A DNA stretch of 64,000 nt from Methylotenera_A sp031422335 (GTDB taxonomy: Bacteria; Pseudomonadota; Gammaproteobacteria; Burkholderiales; Methylophilaceae). The DNA is taken from NCBI GenBank assembly GCA_031422335.1, contig JANOQW010000025.1:62001-126000 (forward strand). Direction: 5' to 3'. A program made the position numbers and the translations under genes. The notes below the pieces were generated by a model. It did not search any database. It worked only from the letters and a program-made list of their open reading frames with translations, and had not been told where the DNA came from. Positions 35,206-42,624 of this stretch are shown here, in pieces. Numbering within the stretch: position 1 is the stretch's first letter; every line of letters begins with the position of its first letter.

Positions 35206-35240
35206 AAAAGGGCGAAACGCAACACGTTTTGCCCTTTTTT
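35206..35240 (+). terminator. Intrinsic terminator of ilvBHC
   Basis: The stem AAAAGGGCGAAACG / CGTTTTGCCCTTTT (one G-T pair) with loop CAACA is followed by a T-tract. Confidence 0.85.
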
Positions 35241-35254
35241 ATTGAAAGATTAGC

Positions 35255-36112
35255 ATGCCATTTTCTATCATCTTACAACACATTCTCCCCAAGCAAGCAT
35301 TGACAAGGCTTGCAGGCATGCTCGCAAACCTCGAGGCTGGTGCGCTTACTACGGCAGTGATTGGCTGGTTTGTAAAACGCTACCAAGTGAATATGGCAGA
35401 GGCAGCTGACCCAGATATTTCCAGCTACAAAACTTTTAACCATTTTTTTACGCGCCCGTTAAAACAAGGTGCGCGGCCAATAGCTAAGGCGGATTTTATT
35501 TGCCCAGTGGATGGCGCAATTAGTCAGTTTGGAAATATCGAAAAAGACCAAATTTTTCAAGCCAAAGGTCATGCTTATTCAACGCTGTCTTTGCTAGCTG
35601 GGCAAAAAGAATTAGCACAAAAGTTTGAAAATGGCCAGTTTGCTTGCCTATACTTAAGCCCCAAAGATTATCACCGCATTCACATACCGTGCGATGGTGC
35701 ACTTAAAAGTATGACTTATGTGCCAGGCGATTTATACTCGGTTAATCCACTCACCGCGCAAAATATCTCCAATTTATTTGCGCGTAACGAGCGTGTAGTC
35801 TGTGAGTTTGAATCGCAACAACATGGCACATTTGTGATGGTGCTAGTCGGCGCCACTATTGTTGGCAGCATGGCAACGGTTTGGCATGATGCGGCTGATG
35901 GGTCAAACAGTAAAATCATTAATCCACCACGCACTACAAATATCCGCAGTTGGAACTATGAAAATATTCAGTTAAAACAAGGTGATGAGATGGGCAGGTT
36001 TTTACTTGGCAGTACGGTGGTGATGCTGTTTGAAAAAGATATACTACAATTTAATGCTGCTTGGCAACCCGTCAAACCTATCAAGCTAGGCGAAATGATG
36101 AGCGTCAAATAG
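35255..36112 (+). CDS. psd: Phosphatidylserine decarboxylase proenzyme
   Basis: Psd makes phosphatidylethanolamine in the inner membrane. The 285-residue proenzyme carries the charge-relay Asp and His (CPVDGAISQFG, SPKDYHRIHIPCDG). The self-cleavage site LGST is near the C-terminus (GRFLLGSTVVMLF), where the Ser becomes the pyruvoyl group. It starts right after the ilvC terminator and is convergent with rppH, 6 nt away. Confidence 0.97.
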   Translation: MPFSIILQHILPKQALTRLAGMLANLEAGALTTAVIGWFVKRYQVNMAEAADPDISSYKTFNHFFTRPLKQGARPIAKADFICPVDGAISQFGNIEKDQIFQAKGHAYSTLSLLAGQKELAQKFENGQFACLYLSPKDYHRIHIPCDGALKSMTYVPGDLYSVNPLTAQNISNLFARNERVVCEFESQQHGTFVMVLVGATIVGSMATVWHDAADGSNSKIINPPRTTNIRSWNYENIQLKQGDEMGRFLLGSTVVMLFEKDILQFNAAWQPVKPIKLGEMMSVK

Positions 36113-36118
36113 CCTTAG

Positions 36119-36625
36119 CTATTTGATATTACTCTCTGCTTTTTTGCCCACTTTATGATGCAAATGTGTTGATAGCTCGTTTAACGCCAGTTTATACACC
36201 TCGCGTTTAAACTCAATCACATCCTCAAGCGGCACCCAATAATCGCTCCAGCGCCATGCATCAAACTCGGGGTGTTCACTGGCGCGCAATTTTACATCGG
36301 TATCGCGGCCGACCATTCTTAACAAGTACCAAATCTGTTTTTGGCCTTTGTAGCTGCCGCGCCACTCGCGCTTAATCCAGCTGCTGGGCACCTCATAGCG
36401 CAACCAATCACGCGTGCGACCTAAAATCTGCACGTGCTTTGGCTCTAAGCCAACCTCTTCCATCAACTCGCGATACATAGCCTGCTCTGGGCTTTCGCCA
36501 TGATCAATTCCGCCTTGCGGAAACTGCCAAGCATGTTCTTTTATGCGTTTTCCCCAAAAAACTTGGTTGTGCGAGTTGCAAAGAATAATACCCACATTGG
36601 GGCGATATCCATCACGATCTAACAT
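36119..36625 (-). CDS. rppH: RNA pyrophosphohydrolase
   Basis: RppH removes pyrophosphate from mRNA 5' ends to trigger decay. The 168-residue protein begins MLDRDGYRPNVGIILCN and carries WQFPQGGIDHGESPEQAMYR and ELMEEVGLEP, an intact Nudix box. The GYRPNVG start and the WRGSYKGQKQIWYLLR segment are diagnostic. Confidence 0.96.
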   Translation of the reverse strand: MLDRDGYRPNVGIILCNSHNQVFWGKRIKEHAWQFPQGGIDHGESPEQAMYRELMEEVGLEPKHVQILGRTRDWLRYEVPSSWIKREWRGSYKGQKQIWYLLRMVGRDTDVKLRASEHPEFDAWRWSDYWVPLEDVIEFKREVYKLALNELSTHLHHKVGKKAESNIK

Positions 36626-36708
36626 TTTGCTGCACCTAAACTTATTTGTTGTATTTTTTCATATTTTTGCCACTATTGAAAGCGCGCATTTGTATCTACA
36701 ATGTAATT

Positions 36709-37665
36709 ATGAATATTCCCGTGAAATTAATAATTTTATTTATACTGCTTTTAAGCTCCTGCACGCCTGTACAAAAACAGGCCCGCTTGGCTTATATTAC
36801 CAATCAAGGCGATAACACGGTTTCTGTGATTAATATTGCAGATAACAAAGTCATCAACACCATCAAAGTGGGTAAGGCGCCAGTGGGCGTTGCGGTGTCG
36901 CGCAAGTTACAGCGCGTATTTATTAGTAATGTGGAGAGCAATAACATTTCAGTCATTAACACGCAAAATAATACGGTTATCGGCAGTATCGCCCTGCAAG
37001 GCTCACCAGTAGGGCTTGCCATGGCACCCGATAATCGTACGCTGTATATGGCAGATTGGTTTTCTGACAAAATTTTGGCGATTAATACGGCTAATTATAA
37101 TGAGCGCCGCGAAGTCATTGTTGCCACAGCGCCTGCAGGTTTGGTGGTAAGCGCCGATAGCAACACTTTGTATGTTGCAGCGCGCGATAGCAATGAAATT
37201 GCGGTGATTGATGCCAAAAGCTTTAGCATAAGCAAGCGCATTCAAGTCGGCAAGCACCCGTTTGGGCTTTCTTTAACTGGCAATACTTTATATGTGGTGA
37301 ATGTGTACGACAACACGGTTTCTGCCATCAACACCGAAACTTTTGCGCAAAGCATCATAAAAGTTGGCGAACACCCATATTGCGCGGTGGCCAGCGCCGA
37401 CAATAAAACGCTATATGTAACCAACACGCAAGATGACACGGTTTCAGTGATTGACATTGCAATGCAGAAAACCATCGCAATTATTGATGTTGGCATGACG
37501 CCAGAAGGCATTAGTATCGACCACGCTAGCAAGCGCGTGTTTATTGCCAACTGGGGCGATAATAATGTCAGCGTGATTGACGGCAACACCAATAAATTCA
37601 TCGCCAATATTAAAACGGGCGATAAAAGTCGCGCATTCGGACAATTTATATTGTCCGAACAGTAA
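36709..37665 (+). CDS. YVTN beta-propeller lipoprotein
   Basis: The start at 36709 gives a lipoprotein signal (LIILFILLLSSC, lipobox Cys at about residue 18). Then come about seven repeats of the YVTN/NHL type (LAYITNQGDNTVSVINIADN, VFISNVESNNISVINT, LYVTNTQDDTVSVIDIA, VFIANWGDNNVSVIDG). Such propellers are usually periplasmic or surface proteins; in methylotrophs, relatives accompany PQQ enzymes or cytochromes. No catalytic role is evident. An upstream in-frame ATG at 36646 would place the signal peptide internally and is rejected. Confidence 0.85.
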   Translation: MNIPVKLIILFILLLSSCTPVQKQARLAYITNQGDNTVSVINIADNKVINTIKVGKAPVGVAVSRKLQRVFISNVESNNISVINTQNNTVIGSIALQGSPVGLAMAPDNRTLYMADWFSDKILAINTANYNERREVIVATAPAGLVVSADSNTLYVAARDSNEIAVIDAKSFSISKRIQVGKHPFGLSLTGNTLYVVNVYDNTVSAINTETFAQSIIKVGEHPYCAVASADNKTLYVTNTQDDTVSVIDIAMQKTIAIIDVGMTPEGISIDHASKRVFIANWGDNNVSVIDGNTNKFIANIKTGDKSRAFGQFILSEQ

Positions 37666-37699
37666 AGAGCACAATTTATATTGCAATAAAAATCCCGAA

Positions 37700-37733
37700 T
37701 TTCGTCATTCCCGCCTTCGCGGGAATGACGAAA
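37700..37733. repeat. REP-type hairpin
   Basis: A perfect 15-bp stem TTTCGTCATTCCCGC / GCGGGAATGACGAAA with loop CTTC follows the YVTN gene. It is of the same family as 20836-20915. With no T-tract it is not a classical terminator. Confidence 0.88.
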
Positions 37734-37870
37734 CTTCTAAGTTTTAACGGTCTGGTATCGTACGTCAACGCAATTTCGCACGTCACGTTAACAGGGTAGG
37801 CTTAATTGCTAACCTGATTTATAATGGTGATAGCACTTTATACATAAGTAGTTTTTACGGAGAACATGGA

Positions 37871-38407
37871 ATGAACAAGTTTTTAGCAATTTTAGCACTT
37901 GCTGTATTTTCAACTACCGCACCATTCACTGCATTTGCACACGGCCCTACGCCACAAAAGGTAGAAAAAAGCGTAGTGATTAAAGCGCCACCAGCCAAAG
38001 TGTGGGCCATGGTAAAAGATTTTGGCAATATGCACGCTTGGCACCCTGCTATTGCCAGCACTAAATTAGAGAAAAAAGGTGATGAAACGCATCGTACACT
38101 TACATTAAAAAGCGGTGGCGAAATTAACGAGAAATTACGCAGCGCCGACGACAAAGACATGAAAATGAAATATGAAATTACGGGTGGCGTAGCTCCAGTG
38201 GCCGATTACAACTCGGTGATGACAGTAACAGCTGGCCCAGGCGCTGGTGAAACTACAGTGACATGGGTAGGCCGTTTTTACCGTACTTATAAATTAAACC
38301 CACCCATCCCAGCAGGCCAAGATGATGCCACTGCGTTTGGTTTTATTACTGGCGTTTATGACAGCGGCTTGGCTAACCTTAAAAAGGTGCTAGAAAACTC
38401 AAAGTAA
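37871..38407 (+). CDS. MxaD-like periplasmic SRPBCC protein
   Basis: The 178-residue precursor has a signal peptide (FLAILALAVFSTTAPFTAFA) and a mature part starting HGPTPQKVEKSVVIKAPP, then VWAMVKDFGNMHAWHPAI and FYRTYKLNPPIPAGQDDATA. This strongly resembles MxaD, a periplasmic protein linked to methanol dehydrogenase and cytochrome cL interaction in methylotrophs; its fold is polyketide-cyclase-like. It stands alone here, not in an mxa cluster. Just after its TAA, the -1 frame stays open for 39 codons of Ala/Pro-rich tail ending KPWWKFW, suggesting a lost C-terminal extension. Confidence 0.85.
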   Translation: MNKFLAILALAVFSTTAPFTAFAHGPTPQKVEKSVVIKAPPAKVWAMVKDFGNMHAWHPAIASTKLEKKGDETHRTLTLKSGGEINEKLRSADDKDMKMKYEITGGVAPVADYNSVMTVTAGPGAGETTVTWVGRFYRTYKLNPPIPAGQDDATAFGFITGVYDSGLANLKKVLENSK

Positions 38408-38526
38408 TTAGCCAGGCAACTGGCGCAGTAAAAGCAGAAGCCAAACCAGCTGCTGTGCCAAGTAGCACAAGCCCTGCAACTGCAAACGCAACAGCGCCAA
38501 AAAAACCTTGGTGGAAGTTTTGGTAA
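38408..38526 (+). other. Out-of-frame coding-like tail after the MxaD-like gene
   Basis: In the -1 frame relative to the MxaD-like gene this reads ISQATGAVKAEAKPAAVPSS, TSPATANATAPKK and PWWKFW before TAA (38524-38526). The Ala/Pro/Lys composition and the aromatic end look like a genuine protein C-terminus rather than random sequence. A terminator begins about 20 nt later. It is probably a remnant tail displaced by a one-base frameshift; it could also be reached by -1 slippage at TAAAAAG (around base 38380). Confidence 0.5.
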
Positions 38527-38546
38527 AGTTTATATAATTGTTATTT

Positions 38547-38586
38547 AAAACAAAAGGGATTGCGAATTTGCAATCCCTTTTGTTTT
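38547..38586. terminator. Intrinsic terminator
   Basis: A perfect 17-bp stem AAAACAAAAGGGATTGC / GCAATCCCTTTTGTTTT with loop GAATTT lies downstream of the MxaD-like gene and its tail. Confidence 0.9.
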
Positions 38587-38590
38587 ATCA

Positions 38591-38669
38591 GTAGCTTCGA
38601 TGAAATGCAATGGAATCGAGGGTGTTGTGAGCAAACCCTTGATTGCACCTATGGTTTCATCAAGGCTAC
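38591..38669. repeat. Large imperfect intergenic hairpin
   Basis: Outer arms GTAGCTTCGATGAAA and TTTCATCAAGGCTAC pair with two mismatches. Inner arms GGAATCGAGGGT / ACCCTTGATTGC also pair. The resulting ~80 nt imperfect hairpin has no reading frame. It resembles intergenic repeats of the GTAGC-GGATGAAA type seen in many proteobacteria (recalled, not searched). Confidence 0.7.
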
Positions 38670-38682
38670 AAGCTACGCTCGC

Positions 38683-38757
38683 AATGACAGATACGCAGTG
38701 ATAAGTAAAAGTGACACAAATAGTAACTTGCCAAACCACCGTGACACTTTTTGTCAG
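38683..38757 (+). promoter_or_regulatory. Candidate activator (PilR-type) sites for the pilin promoter
   Basis: Two identical GTGACAC boxes (38711-38717, 38741-38747) are exactly 30 bp apart. TTGTCAG (38751-38757) and a TGACA (38683-38687) lie nearby. PilR of Pseudomonas recognises repeated TGTC motifs upstream of its sigma-54 pilin promoter. Spacing to the promoter is about 130-200 bp, compatible with enhancer action by looping. Confidence 0.5.
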
Positions 38758-38884
38758 TCTAATTGAGTAAAGCTTTACAATTTATTGAAAGAATTTACAC
38801 ACGTTTACAAAATTTGCCTGCTGAATCTCGACTTTAAAATATTTAACTGTTTAAAAACAATAAGTTAATTAATAAAATATAAAG

Positions 38885-38902
38885 TTGGCACAGCCGTTGC
38901 TA
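38885..38902 (+). promoter_or_regulatory. Sigma-54 (RpoN) promoter of the first pilin gene
   Basis: TTGGCAC, five bases, then TTGCTA matches the -24/-12 consensus TTGGCACNNNNNTTGCW. The transcription start would be near 38911, leaving a ~79 nt leader. This is the classic arrangement for pilA in PilS/PilR-controlled systems. Confidence 0.85.
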
Positions 38903-38989
38903 ATACTTATCCAAGCACTGGTAACAATAACTACCGGTGTGTTACTTACGGTAGTTATATTTAAACTAAATTTTTTAAAGGATTTTAAA

Positions 38990-39331
38990 ATGATGATTAA
39001 ACAAGTTCAAAAGGGTTTTACCTTAATCGAGTTGATGATTGTGGTGGCAATTATTGGTATTTTGGCTGCTATTGCCATTCCAGCATATTCAAATTACACC
39101 ATTAGATCTGCCGAGCGCGCTTGCTTGGGCGAAACAAAATCTTATGCAAACATCGTGATGGTTGAACTACAAGAACCAACGCCTGCCATTCCTGCGCCAA
39201 CTTTAGGTGCTTGTTCTGCGATTACTGATGCCTCAGGTTTCACTGCTGCTGGCGTAATCACTGGCACACCAAACCTTCCAGGTGTAGCTACAGCTACTTG
39301 TGATGTAAACGCTACTTGCTCATTACCATAA
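38990..39331 (+). CDS. Type IV pilin, first tandem copy
   Basis: The start at 38990 has AAGGA upstream; earlier in-frame codons lie inside the promoter and leader. The 113-residue prepilin has a class III leader MMIKQVQKG cleaved before FTLIELMIVVAIIGILAAIA, with Glu5 present. The rest is short for a major pilin. It has four cysteines (ACLGE, GACSA, ATCDV, ATCSL), the last two close together near the C-terminus, suggesting two disulfides. A second pilin follows after a terminator. Confidence 0.93.
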   Translation: MMIKQVQKGFTLIELMIVVAIIGILAAIAIPAYSNYTIRSAERACLGETKSYANIVMVELQEPTPAIPAPTLGACSAITDASGFTAAGVITGTPNLPGVATATCDVNATCSLP

Positions 39332-39382
39332 CCTGATTTCACCTCGGTAATATGTTTTTTAAGCGAGGTGATTTGTAAAATA

Positions 39383-39412
39383 AAAAAAGCTCTTTTAACG
39401 AAGAGCTTTTTT
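39383..39412 (+). terminator. Intrinsic terminator between the pilin genes
   Basis: A perfect 12-bp stem AAAAAAGCTCTT / AAGAGCTTTTTT has a six-base loop. A second inverted pair (CACCTCG/CGAGGTG) lies just upstream. Confidence 0.88.
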
Positions 39413-39477
39413 ATTAAAAGCCCTGTATTTTAACCGCCATACTTAATTGCAACCTTAGAACGCTACAAGGAAATTAA

Positions 39478-39837
39478 ATGAAAAATATTCAACGTGGTTT
39501 TACCTTAATTGAGTTAATGATTGTGGTGGCCATTATTGGTATTTTGGCGGCCATTGCAGTTCCCTCTTATCAAAGCTACACCATAAAATCTGCCAACCGT
39601 GCTTGCTTGGCTGAAACTAAAAATTATACAAACCATGTGCTAGCTAATATCGCAGAAGACCTAGCCCCTAGCCTACCAATTGCTAGTAGTTGCACAAACA
39701 TTACGGATGCTACTGGTTGGACTACAGCAACGCTTACTGCTGGTGGTGCTGATATCACTGGCACATTTAGAGCGCCTGGCAATACCAATGCATTATGTCA
39801 TGCCAGCACAGGCGGCAATTGCGATGCAATTCCTTAG
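39478..39837 (+). CDS. Type IV pilin, second tandem copy
   Basis: The 119-residue prepilin has leader MKNIQRG and mature N-terminus FTLIELMIVVAIIGILAAIA, nearly identical to the first copy through residue ~50 (ACLAETKNYTN against ACLGETKSYAN). It then diverges but keeps four cysteines (RACLA, SSCTN, ALCHA, GNCDA). AAGGAA lies upstream of the ATG. It may be a minor or alternative pilin produced at a lower level, because a terminator separates it from the sigma-54 promoter. Confidence 0.92.
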   Translation: MKNIQRGFTLIELMIVVAIIGILAAIAVPSYQSYTIKSANRACLAETKNYTNHVLANIAEDLAPSLPIASSCTNITDATGWTTATLTAGGADITGTFRAPGNTNALCHASTGGNCDAIP

Positions 39838-39891
39838 CAAACTAACGTAGCCCCCATAGTATGAAATGAATTAAGGTTTAAATAACACCAT

Positions 39892-39918
39892 AAAACCCTG
39901 CATTTTGCGGGGTTTTTT
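39892..39918 (+). terminator. Intrinsic terminator after second pilin
   Basis: AAAACCCTGC / GCGGGGTTTT (one wobble pair) with loop ATTTT is followed by Ts. Confidence 0.8.
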
Positions 39919-39983
39919 AAATAATCGGCTTTGATTCAATTGTATTAATTACAGGTTTACAGTAAAGCCGATCAACTTGACTT

Positions 39984-40017
39984 AATATAATCCTTACTAT
40001 AAAGTAAGGATTATATT
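39984..40017. promoter_or_regulatory. Palindromic operator of the toxin-antitoxin pair
   Basis: Perfect 15-bp arms AATATAATCCTTACT / AGTAAGGATTATATT with an ATAA spacer lie 18 nt upstream of the antitoxin start, overlapping the likely promoter. AbrB/VapB-type antitoxins typically autoregulate at such palindromes. Confidence 0.75.
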
Positions 40018-40034
40018 TTTATAAAAGGAATTTT

Positions 40035-40277
40035 ATGTCAACCGCAACACTCACCACAAAAGGTCAAATTACTATTCCTGCTGTTGTAAGAGCATCGCTA
40101 GGCATAGAGACTGGCAGCAGAGTTGAGTTTGTAGAAACTGCAAATGGGCAATATTTAATGGTGGCGGCCACGCAACCTGTACAAGCACTAAAAGGGCTGT
40201 TACGTAAGCCAGATGCTGCCGTTACTATTGCAGATATGAACCAAATGATTGCTAAAAGTGCGGCTGGTAAATCATGA
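40035..40277 (+). CDS. AbrB/MazE-type antitoxin
   Basis: The 80-residue protein starts with a SpoVT/AbrB swapped-hairpin domain (ATLTTKGQITIPAVVRASLG, SRVEFVETANGQYLMV). The C-terminal tail (ALKGLLRKPDAAVTIADMNQ) is the usual toxin-binding region. It binds DNA and neutralises the PIN toxin whose start overlaps its stop by 4 nt. Confidence 0.92.
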   Translation: MSTATLTTKGQITIPAVVRASLGIETGSRVEFVETANGQYLMVAATQPVQALKGLLRKPDAAVTIADMNQMIAKSAAGKS

Positions 40278-40669
40278 TTGGGTTAGATACTAATGTTGTT
40301 GTGCGCTATATTGCACAAGATGATGTAGCGCAATCTGCAAAGGCGACCAAACTCATTGAATCGCTATCTGCTGAAGTGCCTGGCTTTATCACGCTGGTAT
40401 CTGTTGTAGAGTTAGTTTGGGTAATGCAGGGTTGTTATAAAGCAACCAAAGAAGAATGTATTGCTATTTTGCAAACACTTTTACGCACCCGCGAAATATT
40501 AATTGAAAATGCAGAAGTGATATTGATGTCACTGAATCAATATTCAACTTCAAATGCTGATTTTGCAGATTGCTTAATTGAACGCTCTGCACATTATGCC
40601 AAATGTACCCGCACCATGACTTTTGATACTAATGCAGCTAAAACAGCTGCCATGCAATTGATTGAATAA
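40274..40669 (+). CDS. PIN-domain toxin, VapC-like
   Basis: The 131-residue protein has the PIN acidic residues: MIGLDTNVVVRY (first Asp), VVELVWVM (Glu), SNADFADCLIE (Asp pair) and FDTNAAK (last Asp). VapC toxins are Mg-dependent RNases that cleave tRNA or rRNA. It is coupled to the antitoxin and ends 7 nt from the convergent rhodanese gene. Confidence 0.92.
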   Translation: MIGLDTNVVVRYIAQDDVAQSAKATKLIESLSAEVPGFITLVSVVELVWVMQGCYKATKEECIAILQTLLRTREILIENAEVILMSLNQYSTSNADFADCLIERSAHYAKCTRTMTFDTNAAKTAAMQLIE

Positions 40670-40676
40670 GCGCTAA

Positions 40677-41753
40677 CTAGTTTGCGCTGCGCGTGCCACC
40701 CGCCAGCACCACCGCATTAAACCCAAATTGGGCGAGTATAAACGCAGCTGCGCTGCTGCGGCGGCCAGTTTGGCAATACACAACATATTGTTTTGCAGTA
40801 TCGAGTTGCGAGAGATAACTGCGTAGCTCGTGCAGCGGCGCGTTAATAGCGCCATCTAAATGGTGGTAGGCGTACTCCGATTCAAAGCGTACATCTAACC
40901 ATTCTGCAGTACCGCTGGCCACTTTGGCTTGAGCATCGGTCATGCTGACAGTATTGATAAGCGGCGCTTTTAGCAGCTCGACAAAATCTTGTTTTTTAAG
41001 TCTGAGTAAAATACCACTAGTTTTCATGGTGACAGTGGCGTTACGTTTGGTGTCTGATGCCAAGGCTTCCTCACCAAAGCCTGCGCCTTTAAAAATCTCT
41101 GCTAACATCACAGAACCTTGACTGAGGTCTTTGACACGACTAACAACAGCACTGCCTTCTTGAATTAAATAGTAGTAATCACCCTCTTGCCCTTGCGTGA
41201 TAATGGTTTGGCCTGCTTCCACCTCTAGCGGCTGCATACGCGCAAACATGGCCTCGATATTGGCGGGCGGCAATTTATTAAATACGCCGTTTTGCAGTTT
41301 AAATGCATTAAAACTGGCAGCATCTAACTTAAATTCTTTTTCAACCACTTTAGTTTGCGGTATTTGTGCAGGCGGATAGCCAGACAGCTGATCCCACGTC
41401 AGCATAATATCCAGTAAATCTAAATCGATGCGCACAATATCTAGCGGGGTAAGCGCAATGGTGTCTTTAATTTTTAAGCGTCCCGCATCTACTGGGTGTT
41501 TGGCGGCATCGGTGCCGGCACGCAAAATGACTTTATTGCCGTTTTCGTAACGTATGCCTAAATCGCCCGTCACCACATACAGCGCTTGCGTACCGTTGTG
41601 CATCATGCGTGTTGGGTCTAAATTTTTGCTCACAGGCTCTAAATAGCACACTGCTGCCAGCTCATCCAAGCGGCTGGGTGACAGCCTTGCCACTGGCTCA
41701 AACCGCACCAGTGTAGATTTGCTAATTGATATTGGGTCGTTTTTTTCTTCCAC
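40677..41753 (-). CDS. Cyclic-nucleotide-binding protein with C-terminal rhodanese domain
   Basis: The 358-residue protein has an N-terminal degenerate cNMP-like half (residues ~1-140) and a second, better cNMP-binding domain (~155-275, IITQGQEGDYYYLIQEGSAV; phosphate cassette GFGEEALASDTKRNATV). The C-terminal rhodanese domain has the active-site loop YCQTGRRSSA (Cys ~325). Family members couple a cyclic nucleotide signal to sulfur-transfer or redox regulation. It is the last gene of a cyclase / phosphodiesterase-like / receptor unit, 18 nt after the preceding gene. Confidence 0.88.
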   Translation of the reverse strand: MEEKNDPISISKSTLVRFEPVARLSPSRLDELAAVCYLEPVSKNLDPTRMMHNGTQALYVVTGDLGIRYENGNKVILRAGTDAAKHPVDAGRLKIKDTIALTPLDIVRIDLDLLDIMLTWDQLSGYPPAQIPQTKVVEKEFKLDAASFNAFKLQNGVFNKLPPANIEAMFARMQPLEVEAGQTIITQGQEGDYYYLIQEGSAVVSRVKDLSQGSVMLAEIFKGAGFGEEALASDTKRNATVTMKTSGILLRLKKQDFVELLKAPLINTVSMTDAQAKVASGTAEWLDVRFESEYAYHHLDGAINAPLHELRSYLSQLDTAKQYVVYCQTGRRSSAAAFILAQFGFNAVVLAGGTRSAN

Positions 41754-41771
41754 TTAAATAAACTCCATGCT

Positions 41772-42536
41772 TTACAGCGCCATCACTTGATGATTTTGCA
41801 GCGCCGTACAATGTTTTGTAATCGGGTCAGCCGCAATTTCGCGCATAATTGTAACATCCTCACCTGGCTTAAGATGCGTAATAAACACCCGTGGCTGGCT
41901 TTGCAATTGCGCTATTTCTGCCGCTAGGGTGTTGGGGCTTAAATGCTTAGAAAGCTTGGCCAAATGCGCCTCGGCATTGCTAAAAGCGGTTTCAATAATT
42001 AAATATTTTAAGTTATCAATCCTGTTTACTACTTGCCAAAAATCTGCCCCGCCCACCGTATCGCCAGTAAACACTAGGCTGTGTGCACCGCTGTTAATGT
42101 GGTAACCCACCGCAGGCACCACATGGTTTGCTGGCAGCGCGGTGATGGTTTTTTGGTTAATTATCACCTTTTCGCCCACGGCAATTTGCTTATAAATTAA
42201 AAATGGGTTCACTGCATCGGGAATCTGATTAAAATTAGGCCAAATAAGCCAATTAAAAATATGCAATTTTAAAATATCAATCACTTCGGCTGTGGCATGC
42301 ACAATCACTGGCTTGGTGCGTAAGCCCATCACCGTATCTAACAACAGTGGAATAAAACCAATATGATCGATATGCGTGTGCGTGACAAAAATATGATCGA
42401 TTTTTAGCAGCGCATCAAGCGATAAATCGCCCACACCTGTGCCTGCGTCTATCAACACATCGTCATCTACCAACAAGGCTGTAGTGCGCATATTGCCGCC
42501 AATGCCGCCGCTGCAGCCCAATACTTTTACTTGCAT
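41772..42536 (-). CDS. Metallo-beta-lactamase-fold cAMP phosphodiesterase-like protein
   Basis: The 254-residue protein has the metal motif THTHIDHIGF (about residues 51-60), a GNMRTT start loop, ALPANHVVPAVGYHI, VFTGDTVGG and a final FITHLKPGED. This pattern resembles class II 3',5'-cyclic nucleotide phosphodiesterases of the beta-lactamase fold. The position between a class III cyclase and a cNMP-binding protein supports degradation of the same nucleotide. Activity is inferred from fold and context. Confidence 0.78.
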   Translation of the reverse strand: MQVKVLGCSGGIGGNMRTTALLVDDDVLIDAGTGVGDLSLDALLKIDHIFVTHTHIDHIGFIPLLLDTVMGLRTKPVIVHATAEVIDILKLHIFNWLIWPNFNQIPDAVNPFLIYKQIAVGEKVIINQKTITALPANHVVPAVGYHINSGAHSLVFTGDTVGGADFWQVVNRIDNLKYLIIETAFSNAEAHLAKLSKHLSPNTLAAEIAQLQSQPRVFITHLKPGEDVTIMREIAADPITKHCTALQNHQVMAL

Positions 42537-42624
42537 GTCACTTCTCTTATATTTTTCATTTATTACTTTCCACTCAATACTTTTCTGCTAACTTTTTTAG
42601 GGTTAAGCATATTTGTAGCTCAGC

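Noticed and set aside
36646..36708. Earlier start for the YVTN lipoprotein
   Set aside because: It would precede the lipoprotein signal peptide and lacks a ribosome binding site.
38885..38989. Upstream extension of the first pilin frame
   Set aside because: It would translate through the sigma-54 promoter and leader, and would put the prepilin cleavage site deep inside the protein.
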